Origin: Pycnococcus provasolii
Taxonomy: Eukaryota; Chlorophyta; Pseudoscourfieldiophyceae; Pseudoscourfieldiales
DNA: 64,000 bases
Assembly (NCBI GenBank): GCA_049487715.1
Contig: CP150585.1
Coordinates: 62,001 to 126,000 of the forward strand
Reading direction: 5' to 3'
Shown: in pieces, positions 8,901 to 18,152 of the stretch
How the letters are laid out: each line of letters starts with the position of its first letter
Position numbering within the stretch: the stretch's first letter is position 1
The notes under the pieces: model-generated
Told to the model about the DNA's origin: nothing
The model's input: only the letters and a program-made list of their open reading frames with translations
The model's database searches: none
Made by a program: the position numbers and the translations under genes

Positions 8901-10429
8901 CTGATTTCGTTCTCCATCTTGCGCACAGTGCTCGTTCCGCTCTGCAGGATGCCAGAGGCGTACTCGTTGCGCTTTGTTCGACGCCGCCTGACCTCGACGC
9001 TGCGCGTGGATGTCATGTTCGCTATGACGGATCGTGTCGCGGCGAGCGACGCGGCATTGCGCGGGATGGCGATGGAGAGCGACGGCTCGCACGCGAACCA
9101 GTCGACATGTGCGTTCACGACAGGTTGTGACATGCCGGGGTTGTGGTATGACGACGGATCGACGTCGAGCGAAGGAACTGTTGCGTCGTAGTCCGTGAGA
9201 GCTGTTTGTACGTTTGCTTGAAGCTGTCGCGCTTTCTGCTGTGCGAAGGAGACGAGCGCCTGATGTCTTTCGTGTCTACGTTGCATGACTTTGATTGGTG
9301 AGTCGCACTCCTGTTGGACGACGGCGTCGTCGTAGAACAGCACGACGTCGAGAACAATCGTGGTGTCATCAGCGACTTGTATGAGTTTGGTGTTGTTGTT
9401 GTTGTGGCTTCGCCGCCGCTGTGATGCGTGTTCGTCCATCGTGCTCCAGCTTTGCATCGTCCTTTGCACTGTTTGAAGTCTCAGCGCGTCTGTTCTTGTT
9501 GTTGTTGTTGTCGTTGTTGTGGCAGCGAGTTTTCTTGCCCGTCGTCGTTGGCGTTGCCTTTGTTTCTTTTCGAGCCACGATAGGTCAGATATCGCCGTGT
9601 CAATATCAGGCGCGACTTTCTCGTCGTCGGGCAGATGGACGACTTGAAGGATTTCTTCAAGGGTGTACAGAGCGCGCGCGGTGGATTGCGCGTTTGGCGT
9701 TCTGATTAATAAGGCGTTGTTCGGTACGAATCCCACGACGCGTGATGCGTGATGGTGCAGAGCGGCGTTGACTTTGTCGAGTGATGAGGGTGAGATCAAG
9801 GTGCGGAGTGCGGCAATGAGCGTAATCTGGTCGTCGTCATCATCGTCATGACCACCAGAGTGAGCAGAAGTCCTACTGTTGTTGAAATCGTCGTCGCGTG
9901 CGAATGAAGAGAGAGATCGACGCGTCCCAAGATTGCGAGACAAGTCCACGACACCACGTCGACGCAGGTGAACGACACTTCTAAGGTTACGTGAGACTTC
10001 CTTGACAGAGGAGGAGGAGGACTCCAAAACATGCGATACGCCAAAGCCGTCAAGGGGACGATGATGTCCAACCAACGAGCCAGAACCAGACGCCTCATCC
10101 AAGCCAGCCACAGCCACCCCTTGAACACCACTAGGAGAACAAAGCGACACACAATTAAATAAAAACAGCAGAGAGACGCAAACGAATGAGAATGAGAACG
10201 AGAATGAGAGCAGAGTCAACGAACGAGTGAGACCATGACAAGAGCAAGAATAATTCCAAGAGCACATGGGATGAAAACCCCGGCATCTTTGAGTGAACAC
10301 ACTTCTATGGTGGCCACTTCTATTTCTATCGCGCACAACACTTCTACTACCACTACCACTACCACCTGTACTGTGCTGCCACGTCACCACCTGGTCAGCA
10401 CGCCGAAACCGCCGCGCCTCCGAGGCCAT
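5981..10429 (-). CDS. Membrane-anchored subtilase with PA, kringle and polyproline stalk
   Basis: The open frame encodes 1482 residues. A hydrophobic N-terminal segment at about 70-95 is a signal or anchor. The subtilisin S8 domain carries Asp in IADTGID (about 521), His in GHGTHVAGS (about 568), the oxyanion Asn in AAGNTG (about 650) and Ser in GTSMATP (about 978). A PA domain (CGTISGVAGKVAVIERGTC, about 755-790) and a complete kringle (DYRGT, CMPWSAF, CRNPDGDSRPWCF, YCAFEQC; about 880-960) are inserted before the Ser. A KP-43-like beta-sandwich follows (LVNDLDLSF, INNNEVITV, to about 1190). Next comes roughly 195 residues of SPPPPP repeats typical of hydroxyproline-rich algal wall proteins, then a transmembrane helix (about 1415-1440) and a basic cytosolic tail. 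It is probably a cell-surface or wall protease. The exact start is uncertain, because an intron near the signal segment cannot be excluded. Confidence 0.85.
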   Translation of the reverse strand: MASEARRFRRADQVVTWQHSTGGSGSGSRSVVRDRNRSGHHRSVFTQRCRGFHPMCSWNYSCSCHGLTRSLTLLSFSFSFSFVCVSLLFLFNCVSLCSPSGVQGVAVAGLDEASGSGSLVGHHRPLDGFGVSHVLESSSSSVKEVSRNLRSVVHLRRRGVVDLSRNLGTRRSLSSFARDDDFNNSRTSAHSGGHDDDDDDQITLIAALRTLISPSSLDKVNAALHHHASRVVGFVPNNALLIRTPNAQSTARALYTLEEILQVVHLPDDEKVAPDIDTAISDLSWLEKKQRQRQRRRARKLAATTTTTTTTRTDALRLQTVQRTMQSWSTMDEHASQRRRSHNNNNTKLIQVADDTTIVLDVVLFYDDAVVQQECDSPIKVMQRRHERHQALVSFAQQKARQLQANVQTALTDYDATVPSLDVDPSSYHNPGMSQPVVNAHVDWFACEPSLSIAIPRNAASLAATRSVIANMTSTRSVEVRRRRTKRNEYASGILQSGTSTVRKMENEISLRGNGQLIGIADTGIDITNCYFRDDNNGNVPGPTHRKIASYVVSGGGIDGDVQGHGTHVAGSAAGSTASGAGNQRGVAPDAKIAFVDIGGAAGALAPPNDYRTLYGAQYSRGVFIQSDSWGDDATTYNVWTRQVDTFLYLTPSFLALTAAGNTGFQGGSSITSPANAKNIVGVGATLNADSSPVRIYGDVFRVAIGSSTPVITRRLLRADFGGRSFPGGTLPLARSIPRDGCGTISGVAGKVAVIERGTCFFTNKVLNAQNAGAIAAIVVNDATCGFIRMGANAGGVGNAITIASGFVTYKTGQLLDTQISSNTGISITSSNYAAPLRYDNMATTSSVGPAADGRVKPDVVAPGDSITSAWLFAGGGALGGTCACATDGTDYRGTVSVTQSGYNCMPWSAFQASRFPPLNYPQFYPSAGLEGSACRNPDGDSRPWCFTDGEGTYDYCAFEQCSASMCSHCTTAPLSGTSMATPLVAGAAALIREYLMRNAGGALTQGALANPSGMLIKAILLASGSDMTGMTETGIPLEEAPSCRQGWGRVNLARALKVPSSGAGWSIRAVDTDFGAFTSATQYHECLVQVQASTTEPLVAALAWYDYPSETFSGSNLVNDLDLSFRAVGISAGSAGVLYGNGMNTPDRINNNEVITVQEPSAGAYLLRIDAVRLPYAQSYALFVRGPIGDFRCAKNQPASLSPPPPPPNPPPPSPPPPSPPPPPSPPPPPSPPPPPPPPPPSPPPPPPPPSPPPPPPSPPPPSPPPPPPSPPPPPPPPPPSPPPPSPPPPPPSPPPPPPPPSPPPPPPSPPPPPPSPPPPPPPPPPPSPPPPPPPPSPPPPPPSPPPPPPSPPPPPPPPPPPSPPPPPPPPPSPPPPPPSPPPPSPPPPPPPPPPSPPPPLPPLRNVGEQQQLLVVAGIGIGTAVAIGFAAGYVVHVVRRRRQLNSCEVESKCTDVAPPPAAVPVAASAPPMMTTTRLTKT
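6226..6815 (-). repeat. Polyproline-coding minisatellite
   Basis: A roughly 590-bp GC-rich array inside the subtilase gene encodes [12 protein letters not shown] and longer units on the minus strand. Similar blocks of about 100 bp recur, so it probably expands and contracts. On the plus strand it reads as long Gly- or Arg/Trp-rich frames, which are shadows. Confidence 0.85.
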
Positions 10430-10508
10430 CAGGATGAGGCCGACGACAAGTGACCTGCTTTGCGGGGAACGAGAGGAAAGGTCAAAGGGCGCGGAACACC
10501 GGGTGGAG

Positions 10509-10560
10509 TAACCCTAACCCTAACACGCGTAACCCTAACCCTAACCCTAACCCTAACCCA
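10509..10560 (+). repeat. Interstitial TTAGGG-type telomere-like array
   Basis: About seven CCCTAA units, interrupted once by CACGCG, lie between the divergent subtilase and acidic-protein genes. The unit is the 6-bp TTAGGG type, not the plant 7-bp TTTAGGG. Confidence 0.85.
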
Positions 10561-10650
10561 TTCCAGGGAATACCCTAATCTGAACTGGGGCGTGCCTTGC
10601 CTGCCTTGCCCACGTGATATTTTTCCAAGGAGCCTATTAATAATCCGGCC

Positions 10651-11343
10651 ATGCCGCGCCGTACCGTAAGCATCTCCGGCGCACGGCAGTGGAGCGACGA
10701 CGACGACGACGACGATCTTCATCATGTTGTTGCCGGTGATAATGATAATGAGGAAGATGAGGCGCACGACGCGTCTCGCATGGCGCTTCAGATGGGCGTG
10801 GACGCGAGGTACCGCAACCCAGATAAGAAGTATGGATACCAACACTCGAAAAAGTCTGGTGCGAATAAACTACTCATGCAAGGAAGAGAAGGGTGGTCTG
10901 ACGACGACGACGACGACGATGTCGCGGACTTCATCGCGGAGGACTCGCATGACGACGACGACGACGACGACGACGACAATGAACAGAGCGGTGGAGGAAG
11001 AAGCAGCAGCGGCAGCAGCAGCAGCGACGACGACGACGACTTTGAAGACGAGGATGCGGGAGCAGGACGTAGGAGAACTTCCAACGCGCAGGCGGCGGCA
11101 GCCAAGGCTATCAAAAAGCTGGAAAAGGCGAGAAACGAGAGAGACGTGCACACGTCACCGCCACAGCCTGCTCGAAGGTTGCGGCGTCTCTCGGAAGGGA
11201 CCGCGGCGCCGTCACCAACGGAAGAACTCGCGGCGCCGAAGCGAAAGTTGCGGCGCGTGTCAGACTTACAGGAACAACTGGAGGATGACTCGCCGCCAAC
11301 CACAAAAAAAACCCGCAAATTGACGCGCGTCAGTGACTTGTAA
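10651..11343 (+). CDS. Acidic Asp/Ser-rich hypothetical protein
   Basis: A 230-residue protein with a good ATG. It alternates Asp runs (WSDDDDDDD twice, then longer tracts) with short globular-looking pieces (SRMALQMGVDARYRNPDKKYGYQHSKKSGANKLL is the longest region, about 45-85). A central helix (AAAAKAIKKLEKARNERD, about 150-168) follows. Its C-terminal half repeats a basic phospho-site-like motif three times: LRRLSEG, LRRVSDL and LTRVSDL at the extreme end. The composition suits a nuclear, histone- or nucleolus-associated acidic protein regulated by basophilic kinases. The motif is seen directly; the role is inferred. It is divergent from the subtilase across a 221-bp spacer that holds the telomere-like array. 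Confidence 0.7.
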   Translation: MPRRTVSISGARQWSDDDDDDDLHHVVAGDNDNEEDEAHDASRMALQMGVDARYRNPDKKYGYQHSKKSGANKLLMQGREGWSDDDDDDDVADFIAEDSHDDDDDDDDDNEQSGGGRSSSGSSSSDDDDDFEDEDAGAGRRRTSNAQAAAAKAIKKLEKARNERDVHTSPPQPARRLRRLSEGTAAPSPTEELAAPKRKLRRVSDLQEQLEDDSPPTTKKTRKLTRVSDL

Positions 11344-11523
11344 AAGAAAAATTACGACTCGAATTACACACTCTGTATCCACGTGTATATCTCGCAACTT
11401 CATTCGTAGTCGTCTCGTCGTGTATGATCGTATCGTCGTTTGGGTTGGTGTGCAACATTGTACGCGAGGAGAATCAAATCAAATTTTGAGTTTGCGACTG
11501 CCACCCGACAGTTCGACTGTGTG

Positions 11524-12180
11524 CTACGGCGCGTCGTTCCAAACGCTGAGCATCGCCGTCGTGTTTGCGCCGAGTATCGCGGTCCAGTTCAAGCCGGGAA
11601 TACCGCGGACGGCATTAAACAACGGAACGAGCTGGCGGAAGGCGTCGAGCGACGACACATTCCCACTGACTCCGCTGAGCACCTCAAACCAATACAGGAG
11701 AGAATTATTCGGAAGTGCCGCCTCGACTGACTGGCGGAGGGCATCCAAAGCCGAAGCATTCCCGAGCAGCGCATTCAAGTCAAAACGGAAGGCGTCCAGC
11801 GACGACGTATTCCCGCTGAGCAGCGCAAACCAATCCAGTTGAGTGGTATTCGGAAGCGTCGTCGCGACTCCCTGGCGGAACGCATCCAAAGCCGAGGCAT
11901 TCCCACCGAGCAGTGCATTCACGTCAAAAGGCGTGCCGTTGAGAAACGACGACGCGGGAGTTGAGCCGAGCAGCACATCCCAGTCGAACCCAGGAAGAGG
12001 CGGAAGCGCCGTCACGTTCCCTTCGATCAGCGGGAGCTGCAGGGAGGTTGCCGTAATCAGCTCCTCCTCTGCGTCGTCAGTCCCAGTTTGCGCGGATACT
12101 AAAAATTTAAATGTGCGCACCGAAGTCATCGGAGAGACCACCACCGCGAGCACCACACACATCATCAGCCAGGAGACCAT
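11524..12180 (-). CDS. Small secreted protein with N-glycosylated tandem repeats
   Basis: A 218-residue protein from the ATG at 12180. The frame is open to 12357, but that upstream start would be GTG. The N-terminus MVSWLMMCVVLAVVVSP is a clear signal peptide. From about residue 60 the protein consists of imperfect repeats of roughly 25-35 residues built around ALLGGNASALDAFRQ, with the Asn-x-Ser/Thr sequon kept in each copy (GNASALD, GNTSSLD, GNASALD, GNVSSLD), spaced by LDWFALL or LYWFEVL. There is no recognised catalytic domain. The conserved LDAFRQ with an adjacent sequon suggests a structural glycoprotein of the wall or secretory pathway. The family is unknown to me. Confidence 0.65.
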   Translation of the reverse strand: MVSWLMMCVVLAVVVSPMTSVRTFKFLVSAQTGTDDAEEELITATSLQLPLIEGNVTALPPLPGFDWDVLLGSTPASSFLNGTPFDVNALLGGNASALDAFRQGVATTLPNTTQLDWFALLSGNTSSLDAFRFDLNALLGNASALDALRQSVEAALPNNSLLYWFEVLSGVSGNVSSLDAFRQLVPLFNAVRGIPGLNWTAILGANTTAMLSVWNDAP

Positions 12181-13851
12181 TTCATCATCGTCATCGTCAT
12201 CGTCATCACGCAGCTCTCTTAGAGGAAGCACTCGTCGTTGTGAAAAAGAATGATCACTGGATGAGCCTGCGCCACCACCACCACCGCCACCGCCGCTACA
12301 CCGCCGCTGACGACCGACGACCGACGCATCAACGAGAGCAACGAACGAACTGGTCACTCACGTCTTGAAATTCCGAATTTCAAAACACACATCTTGAAAT
12401 GGAAATGCAAAACACACGTCGTCTTGAAAAAAAAACGTCTTGAAAATAGCATTGGGTGGGGGAAGGGGCAATAACAATGACGGGTGTTTTCATTGGGTAA
12501 GACCAAAAACTAGGTGAGAATTTTGTGGGATTTTACTATTGGGAGTATAATTAATTGGAAAATCAATATGGTCGCATTACACTAAAGGTTTTTTAGTCTA
12601 TACTCTATGGGCTCGGTCGCGTACGTGGCGAAGCTTTGAGCTTTGCGACCATTGGAGCTTTGCGGCCAGCTCCAACAAGACAAATGAGACAAAACGTGTA
12701 CAGGGAGGGAGTGTGGTGTGGGTAGTAGAACCGTGGACCGTGGTCATTTTCTGTCATCGCAGCGCAGCTGGTCGACAAAACGAGCTCCTGCAGGCTCAGT
12801 CAGGCAAAGAGCTCACGGACAAAACGAGTTCCGACTTCCGAGCGAGGACAAAACGACGGAGGCTCAACGACCTACCTTAGGTGAGCTCACGATAGAGGTG
12901 AGCTCACAACCAACTGCCCAGTTTTGAAGTCTTGAGACTCACTCACTCGGGACACTCGGGACACTCGCCATCGTGAGCAATCGTGCATCGTGCCAATCGT
13001 GCCATGTCGTAAAGGTATGAGGTTCTCACTCTTTTTAGTTGGAGAGGTCGAAAGCCGCGATGCGGAATGCGAATGGCGAGGCGAATGGCGAATGGCGATG
13101 CAAATGGCGAGGCGAATGGCGAATGGCGATGCGATGCGCCGATGCCAGCCGATGCGCCACTTGCCCTCCACATGGGCCCATTTGTCGCTTTTGTTTCCGC
13201 CTTTTCTTTCGGAACCACATGTACGGGTTTTCTTGCGCCCCCCGCGGTGAGGCGGGGAAGAGCGCACCTCATCATACTGTACCACACCGAGAGAGTTCTG
13301 ACGCCCACCGACTACCGACTCCCGACGCGCACGCGACACCCCTATCGTAAAGCCTTTAGGGCAGCCACCTACTAGGTGGTTGGACCCGACCGACCCCTCT
13401 GCCAGCCGGGCTGGGCTGTCAGGCTCAAAACGACAACAGGTCTCTTGTGTAACCTCGTTTGTGGATACAACTTCTGCGTGCGTGTGCGTGTGCGTGTGCG
13501 TGTGCGTGTGCAACTGTGTGCTCGTGTCGTTGTCGCACTTTGCTCGCAGAAGGAAGTGTAAGCAAATATACGTATCTGTGCAGGAGGACTACTCTTCTCT
13601 TAAGGTTATAAGCTTGCTTACAGACTTGTATCAGGTGTTATTTGCCTGGCCTCAAGTTTGTTTGCGCCTTAATTTGCGCTGTTTCTTGCGAGCGACTTGA
13701 ATTACGCGTGCTCGTCTCGTCTCGTCTCGTCTCGAATTCATTCCGAGAGGTTGATTGTATTGTTATTGTGTGTCTCCAGGCTGCTGGAAAGTCATTCATT
13801 CGAAGTCATTCGCTTTACGCATACCATACCATACAATTTTACAATTAGTAT
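12181..13851. other. Long intergenic region with simple repeats
   Basis: AT-rich flank to about 12600, then mixed sequence. It holds a GCGAATGGCGA-type tandem at 13061-13150, a GTGCGT microsatellite at about 13478-13512, and a TCGTC run at about 13715-13735. I see no protein-coding gene. The small open frames at 12887-13375 are reading frames through the repeats. Confidence 0.6.
13061..13150 (+). repeat. GCGAATGGC tandem repeat
   Basis: Overlapping units of GCGAATGGCGA and GCGATGC, with a higher-order duplication of roughly 40 bp. It is not a CRISPR: there are no spacers. Confidence 0.75.
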
Positions 13852-16224
13852 ATGCCGCCGCCACGCACGCCGGACAATAAGACGCTCGCTCTGCCAGGTG
13901 GCTCGTCCCTGCTCGCACGCGCGCAGAGGGCGAAGGTTGGGGGTGATGCCTCCTCCTTTTCTGCGAGCCCGGCGTCGTCGATGGCCGCCGCAAGACGCGC
14001 GGGGCTCATCAAGGAAAGAAACAGCAGCAGCTCGAACGAAAGCAGCTCGCTTGCCAAACGCGCCGCGCTTCTTGCCGGGAACGGAAACAACAGCAGCAAG
14101 AAAAATGCTGCAACCACGCCCACAGCCACAGGCGCCATTGTCGCCACGCCTACGCCACTAACGCCAACGACGACGGAAAACTTAGCCGCCGCGGACCTGT
14201 GCGCAGACGGCGACCGCAGGAGGTATGGACACGGGTGCGTCGCCGATGCGACGGCGGCGCTCGCGTGCTACGTCGCCGCCGCGGACGCAGGATACGCGCC
14301 AGCCTGCGCACGGGCGGGACTCTGCTTCGAGTCGGCGAGCGGCGTCAAGCCGGACAGCCGGGCGGCGCTGCACTTCTACCGAAGAGGCGTCGGCTCAAGA
14401 GACGCCGACTCGCTGCACCTGCTCGGCCGCGCGTGCGAGACGGGCGCGCTAGCAGCGGACAAGCCGGCGACGGCGTCGGTGTCCGACGAAGGCGACGGCC
14501 AGGGGGATGGCGAGTGGAGAGACGCCGTCGCAGACGCACTTGGCAACGAGTCGGAGCCGGAGACGGCGACGAGCGCGCACTTCGGACGCTTCGAAAACGT
14601 TGAGCTGCAGCACATGGACCTCGTCGCCGCGAGGCAGCACTACCGCATGGCGGCGGAAATGGGACACGCCGAGGCGATGACGCGGCTCGGCGTGCTGTAC
14701 GAGACGGGAAGAGGAGGGGAGGTGGACGACGCGGAGGCGGTCAAGTGGTACCGCAAAGCCGCGGAACTTGGGCACGCGGACGCGGTGAACCGACTTGGGT
14801 CGATGTTCTACCTTGGCAAGGGAGCGGCGCGCGACGTGAGTGCGGCGCTTACGCTCTACCAGCGAGCGAGCAGGTCTGGACACGCGGCGGCGATGAACAA
14901 CCTCGGCATCTGCCTCGAGGAACGCGCAAGAGAGGCGTCGACGAGCGGAAGAGGCAACGCCGAGGCGCTGCAGACGGCATCTCTCAAGGTGTTCGCCGCC
15001 GCGAGCGCGAAAGGAAACGTGCCGGCTCACAACAACCTCGGATACGCGCACATCTGCTCTCACGACTACGACGCGGCGGAGCGTGCATTCCGGCTAGCGG
15101 CTGATCGCGGTAGTCCGGATGCGCTCTACAACCTCGCGAAGATGGCGGAGCACGGCCTGAAAGAGAAGGCTGATCTGCGAAAGGCTGCGCAGCTGTACCG
15201 TGCCGCGACGGCGGCGGCGGCGGTAGCAGGCACGAGACAGCGTCTCAGCGATGGCTCAGATCTTCCACGGCCCGTACCAACCGCGGAGGCTGAGGAGGCG
15301 GCCACCTCGTGCGAATCGCGCGCGGAGAATGAGGAAATTCAGAGAAGCATATCCGCAGAACGCGCGCAGGCGCTTGAGGCGACGGTGGACGATCTTCGCA
15401 AGGCACTCGCGCGCGTGACGGAGGAGCGCGACGCCCTGAAGCGCGAGCTCGTCCAGACACAACACAGGGCAAATCGTGCCGCGGCTGCGTCTGGCCTCCT
15501 TGGCTCGGCACCTGCCCCGCCGACGTCGTTTGCCGCGCCGTCGCCTGCCGCGGCATCTGGCCCAATGTTCACACGAACAGGTAGCATGAATAGCCGGGGC
15601 AGCGGCTTGAGTAGCGTGAGTGGTGGCGGTGGCGGTGGCGGCGGAACGACGAGTTCCGTCTCTCCCCCTCTGGCTAAGACACGCTCGCAGAGTGTTCCTA
15701 TGGCGCCGACGCCGGCGTCAACGACGAGCATCGCATCGCTCATGAAGGCGAAAGCCGGAGCGCGCGCGTGGAGGAAGCGAGCAGTCAGCAATGCGCATCT
15801 GCGCGAGCCCATATCAGAGGAGGCGAGATTTCTGCCGAGCGAGCTCGACACGGAGGAGTCACTAAGGGTTAAGCTGCACTCGCTGCTGAAAAAGCGTGGA
15901 GGCGAGAGTGCCATCACGAGCAGAACCATCTCCCAACTGCGGATCGACCTCGAAACGAGCCACGATCTCAGCGCGACGCTCGGCGAACTCGTGAAGAAGC
16001 TTTGGATACGCACTCGTCTTCAGGAGAACCGCCTGACGTCGAATGACATTTCCGCGGACCTCCCGCACGAGGTTCTAATGACGCACTTGTGCGGCATTGA
16101 CGTCGGGTCGATCGACCAGCTCATTGGGCTGAACCACTTCCCCGACGTGTTCGCCATGAGTTCCACCGCACCTGCGCAAGAAGGTGACGACTACGCAACG
16201 TCCAACGGCGACGTCGAGACGTGA
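13852..16224 (+). CDS. Sel1-repeat protein with C-terminal coiled coil
   Basis: A 790-residue protein. Residues about 112-450 contain Sel1-like repeats of the TPR superfamily, for example YRMAAEMGHAEAMTRLGVLY, YRKAAELGHADAVNRLGSMF and YQRASRSGHAAAMNNLGICL, with AAAKGN- and AADRGS-type turns. Such solenoids are protein-protein scaffolds, often in ubiquitin ligase or ER quality-control complexes. The repeats are followed by a coiled coil (about 496-543, ALEATVDDLRKALARVTEERD), a Gly/Ser-rich linker, and a conserved-looking helical C-terminus (about 660-740, LRVKLHSLLKKRGGESAITS to LGELVKKLWIRTRL) that I do not recognise. There is no signal peptide, so cytosolic or nuclear is likely. The bL9 gene converges from the other side, with only 39 nt between stop codons. 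Confidence 0.85.
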   Translation: MPPPRTPDNKTLALPGGSSLLARAQRAKVGGDASSFSASPASSMAAARRAGLIKERNSSSSNESSSLAKRAALLAGNGNNSSKKNAATTPTATGAIVATPTPLTPTTTENLAAADLCADGDRRRYGHGCVADATAALACYVAAADAGYAPACARAGLCFESASGVKPDSRAALHFYRRGVGSRDADSLHLLGRACETGALAADKPATASVSDEGDGQGDGEWRDAVADALGNESEPETATSAHFGRFENVELQHMDLVAARQHYRMAAEMGHAEAMTRLGVLYETGRGGEVDDAEAVKWYRKAAELGHADAVNRLGSMFYLGKGAARDVSAALTLYQRASRSGHAAAMNNLGICLEERAREASTSGRGNAEALQTASLKVFAAASAKGNVPAHNNLGYAHICSHDYDAAERAFRLAADRGSPDALYNLAKMAEHGLKEKADLRKAAQLYRAATAAAAVAGTRQRLSDGSDLPRPVPTAEAEEAATSCESRAENEEIQRSISAERAQALEATVDDLRKALARVTEERDALKRELVQTQHRANRAAAASGLLGSAPAPPTSFAAPSPAAASGPMFTRTGSMNSRGSGLSSVSGGGGGGGGTTSSVSPPLAKTRSQSVPMAPTPASTTSIASLMKAKAGARAWRKRAVSNAHLREPISEEARFLPSELDTEESLRVKLHSLLKKRGGESAITSRTISQLRIDLETSHDLSATLGELVKKLWIRTRLQENRLTSNDISADLPHEVLMTHLCGIDVGSIDQLIGLNHFPDVFAMSSTAPAQEGDDYATSNGDVET

Positions 16225-16263
16225 ACTTTTTTAATGAGCCATCATAGGTTATTACAGATTCCG

Positions 16264-17444
16264 TCATTCCGCCCCAAACTCCGCGCGCGCCGCGTCTTCC
16301 GCGTCGAATGTCGCCTGTTGCTCCTTCGTTGGCTCAATGACGATCATCAGCTTCATGGGAGAGTCCGCCTGTGCGTGCGCCTCGCCCCAGTCGATTTTGA
16401 ACTCGTGGTAGCCTGCTGTGGTCATCACCAGCTGCTCAAGCTCAGCGGTTGGCGAAGGAACTTCCTGCGCTTTCGTCTCGTCGTGGCCTGGCACGTAGAT
16501 GAGCGACAGCGGGTCCACTTCAAGTGACATCGCGCTGCGGCAAGCCTCGACGAGTTCGCCTCTCGTGATTGGCTTGTCAAGCGTGCGCCGGTCTGTGAGA
16601 TCCACGCTGCGCACGAATATGAGTGGATTTGTGAGCCGTTTTACGATGGTTTTGCGTAAGTTTCGTGGCAGCGTCGTCGTTGCGCCTGGTTGTGTTGTTG
16701 CCTTTGAGGCGGGCGCTGAGCTGGCGTCAACTTCCGTTGAAGTTTGTTCGCGCATCTGCTCCGCCCACGCTTCGTTGAGTTTCGTCGCGTAGATGGCGTG
16801 TCCTCGTGGGAAGAGGTAGTTGCGCATGAAACCGGCGGCAACAGTCACCTTCTCGTACGGATCGCCGAGCTGTTCCACTTTTTCTCGCAGAATGACGTGA
16901 ACTTTTTTGTGCATTTCCCCGCGCTGGTTGTACTTGCCTCGTTTCCTTCTTTTTTTCTTAAAGACGGCGACTTCACCCCCGTGCGCCGTGTAGTTGGCCA
17001 TAGCCTTGGCGAAGACTGCGTCGCGTAACTTCGTGAACTCCGTAACGTCCGGTTCTTTCTTCGAAGGGTACGTCGTCGTGTCTCCTCCCCCTAAGGTTGC
17101 TGAAGATGCGAACGACCGAGTGGATGGCCCCCCGCGTGGATATTGCGGTGTGACGACGACGTAAAACGCCGCAAGAGCGAAGATGTTTCTGAAGATGTTT
17201 CACCAACGCAACCACAACCACCAGACGCAGACAATACGTTCTTCTTCATACCCATCCCTAACCCTTCGACGTTCATGGCGACGTTCATGGCTGTTGTTGT
17301 TGATGCAGAAGACCTAACCCCAGTACAGAAACCCAAAGCACGCAAAGCACGCAAAGCACGCAAAGCACGAGAACGATGAAAGGAAGGTGCGGCAGGTGCA
17401 GAAGCAAAGCACGCCGCCAGAATCGAGATGGACGCCATGGGCAT
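16264..17444 (-). CDS. Ribosomal protein bL9, organellar, leader apparently frameshifted
   Basis: The bL9 core is clear: KVHVILREKVEQLGDPYEKV, then VAAGFMRNYLFPRGHAIYAT, which is the conserved rRNA-binding N-domain of bacterial-type L9, followed by a longer C-terminal region ending EDAARAEFGAE. The frame is open from 16264 to 17199, and its first ATG is at 17001. However, residues before that ATG (RSFASSATLGGG, then SKKEPDVTEFTKLRDAVFA) look like genuine leader sequence. A second frame from ATGs at 17444, 17438 or 17288 encodes a typical presequence (SSLLRRFTSSSHRNIHAGG). The two frames meet at a run of six C (17128-17133), where one extra base would join them; a tiny intron is the alternative. 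The leader favours a mitochondrion or plastid. A TGTAA signal lies on the minus strand at 16252-16256. Confidence 0.8.
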
Positions 17445-18152
17445 CCTGGGGGGGGCGGAGAATGGGCAGAGGGTTAACCGGGGAAATTCAATGGGGTGGA
17501 GTTTGCCCTGTGCACAGGGGATCCGTCGCTGGTTTCTTCCCCTGGTCGAGGATTCCATCTGGGCCATCTGGGATCCCGCTCCGCTCCCGGTCGACGGTCG
17601 TGCCAAACCAAAATGCAATATTGGGCGGCGCGCACATTCCCGACGCCTGATTCGCGTACGGTGGTTCTTGTGAGGTGAACCCCCAAACGGGATACGCCGA
17701 ACTGCCAAAACCCCCAACAGGGAGGTGGTCACGTGATTCATCAGCCCCCCTTATAACGGGCAGTGCCCACTATGAGGAGGTTATCACGTGATCCCCCTCT
17801 CTCGAGGGACCTCCCTTAGTATCCTCCGTGTAACTCAACCACTCTTAACTTTTACTTAAGGTGTGTCTACCGTAGGCTTGGCGGTCTTACGTGTAGTGAA
17901 AGAGGACGGCTTGAGCTCGCCGCCACACTAGCTAGTGTTGGAAGTCCGCACACATAATACTTAAGTTTTAAAAGAGTAACTAAACAAATCGCTTAAGAAT
18001 TACTTTTGAAATCAACCTTCTTCGAATCAACAATGGAGTTAGAAGAGGAAGAGCTTGTTGCTCCCGTCCGGCCGCAACGAATCACCCGTAACATGAGGTC
18101 AGGTGAACTGCTTAAGTTGCAGCGCGAGACGTCTAAGGCCATACTTTCTCAC

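Noticed and set aside
17935-18032. TGTTGG...TCAACA stretch as a solo LTR
   Set aside because: The termini fit copia LTRs, but no second copy, primer-binding site or target-site duplication was found.
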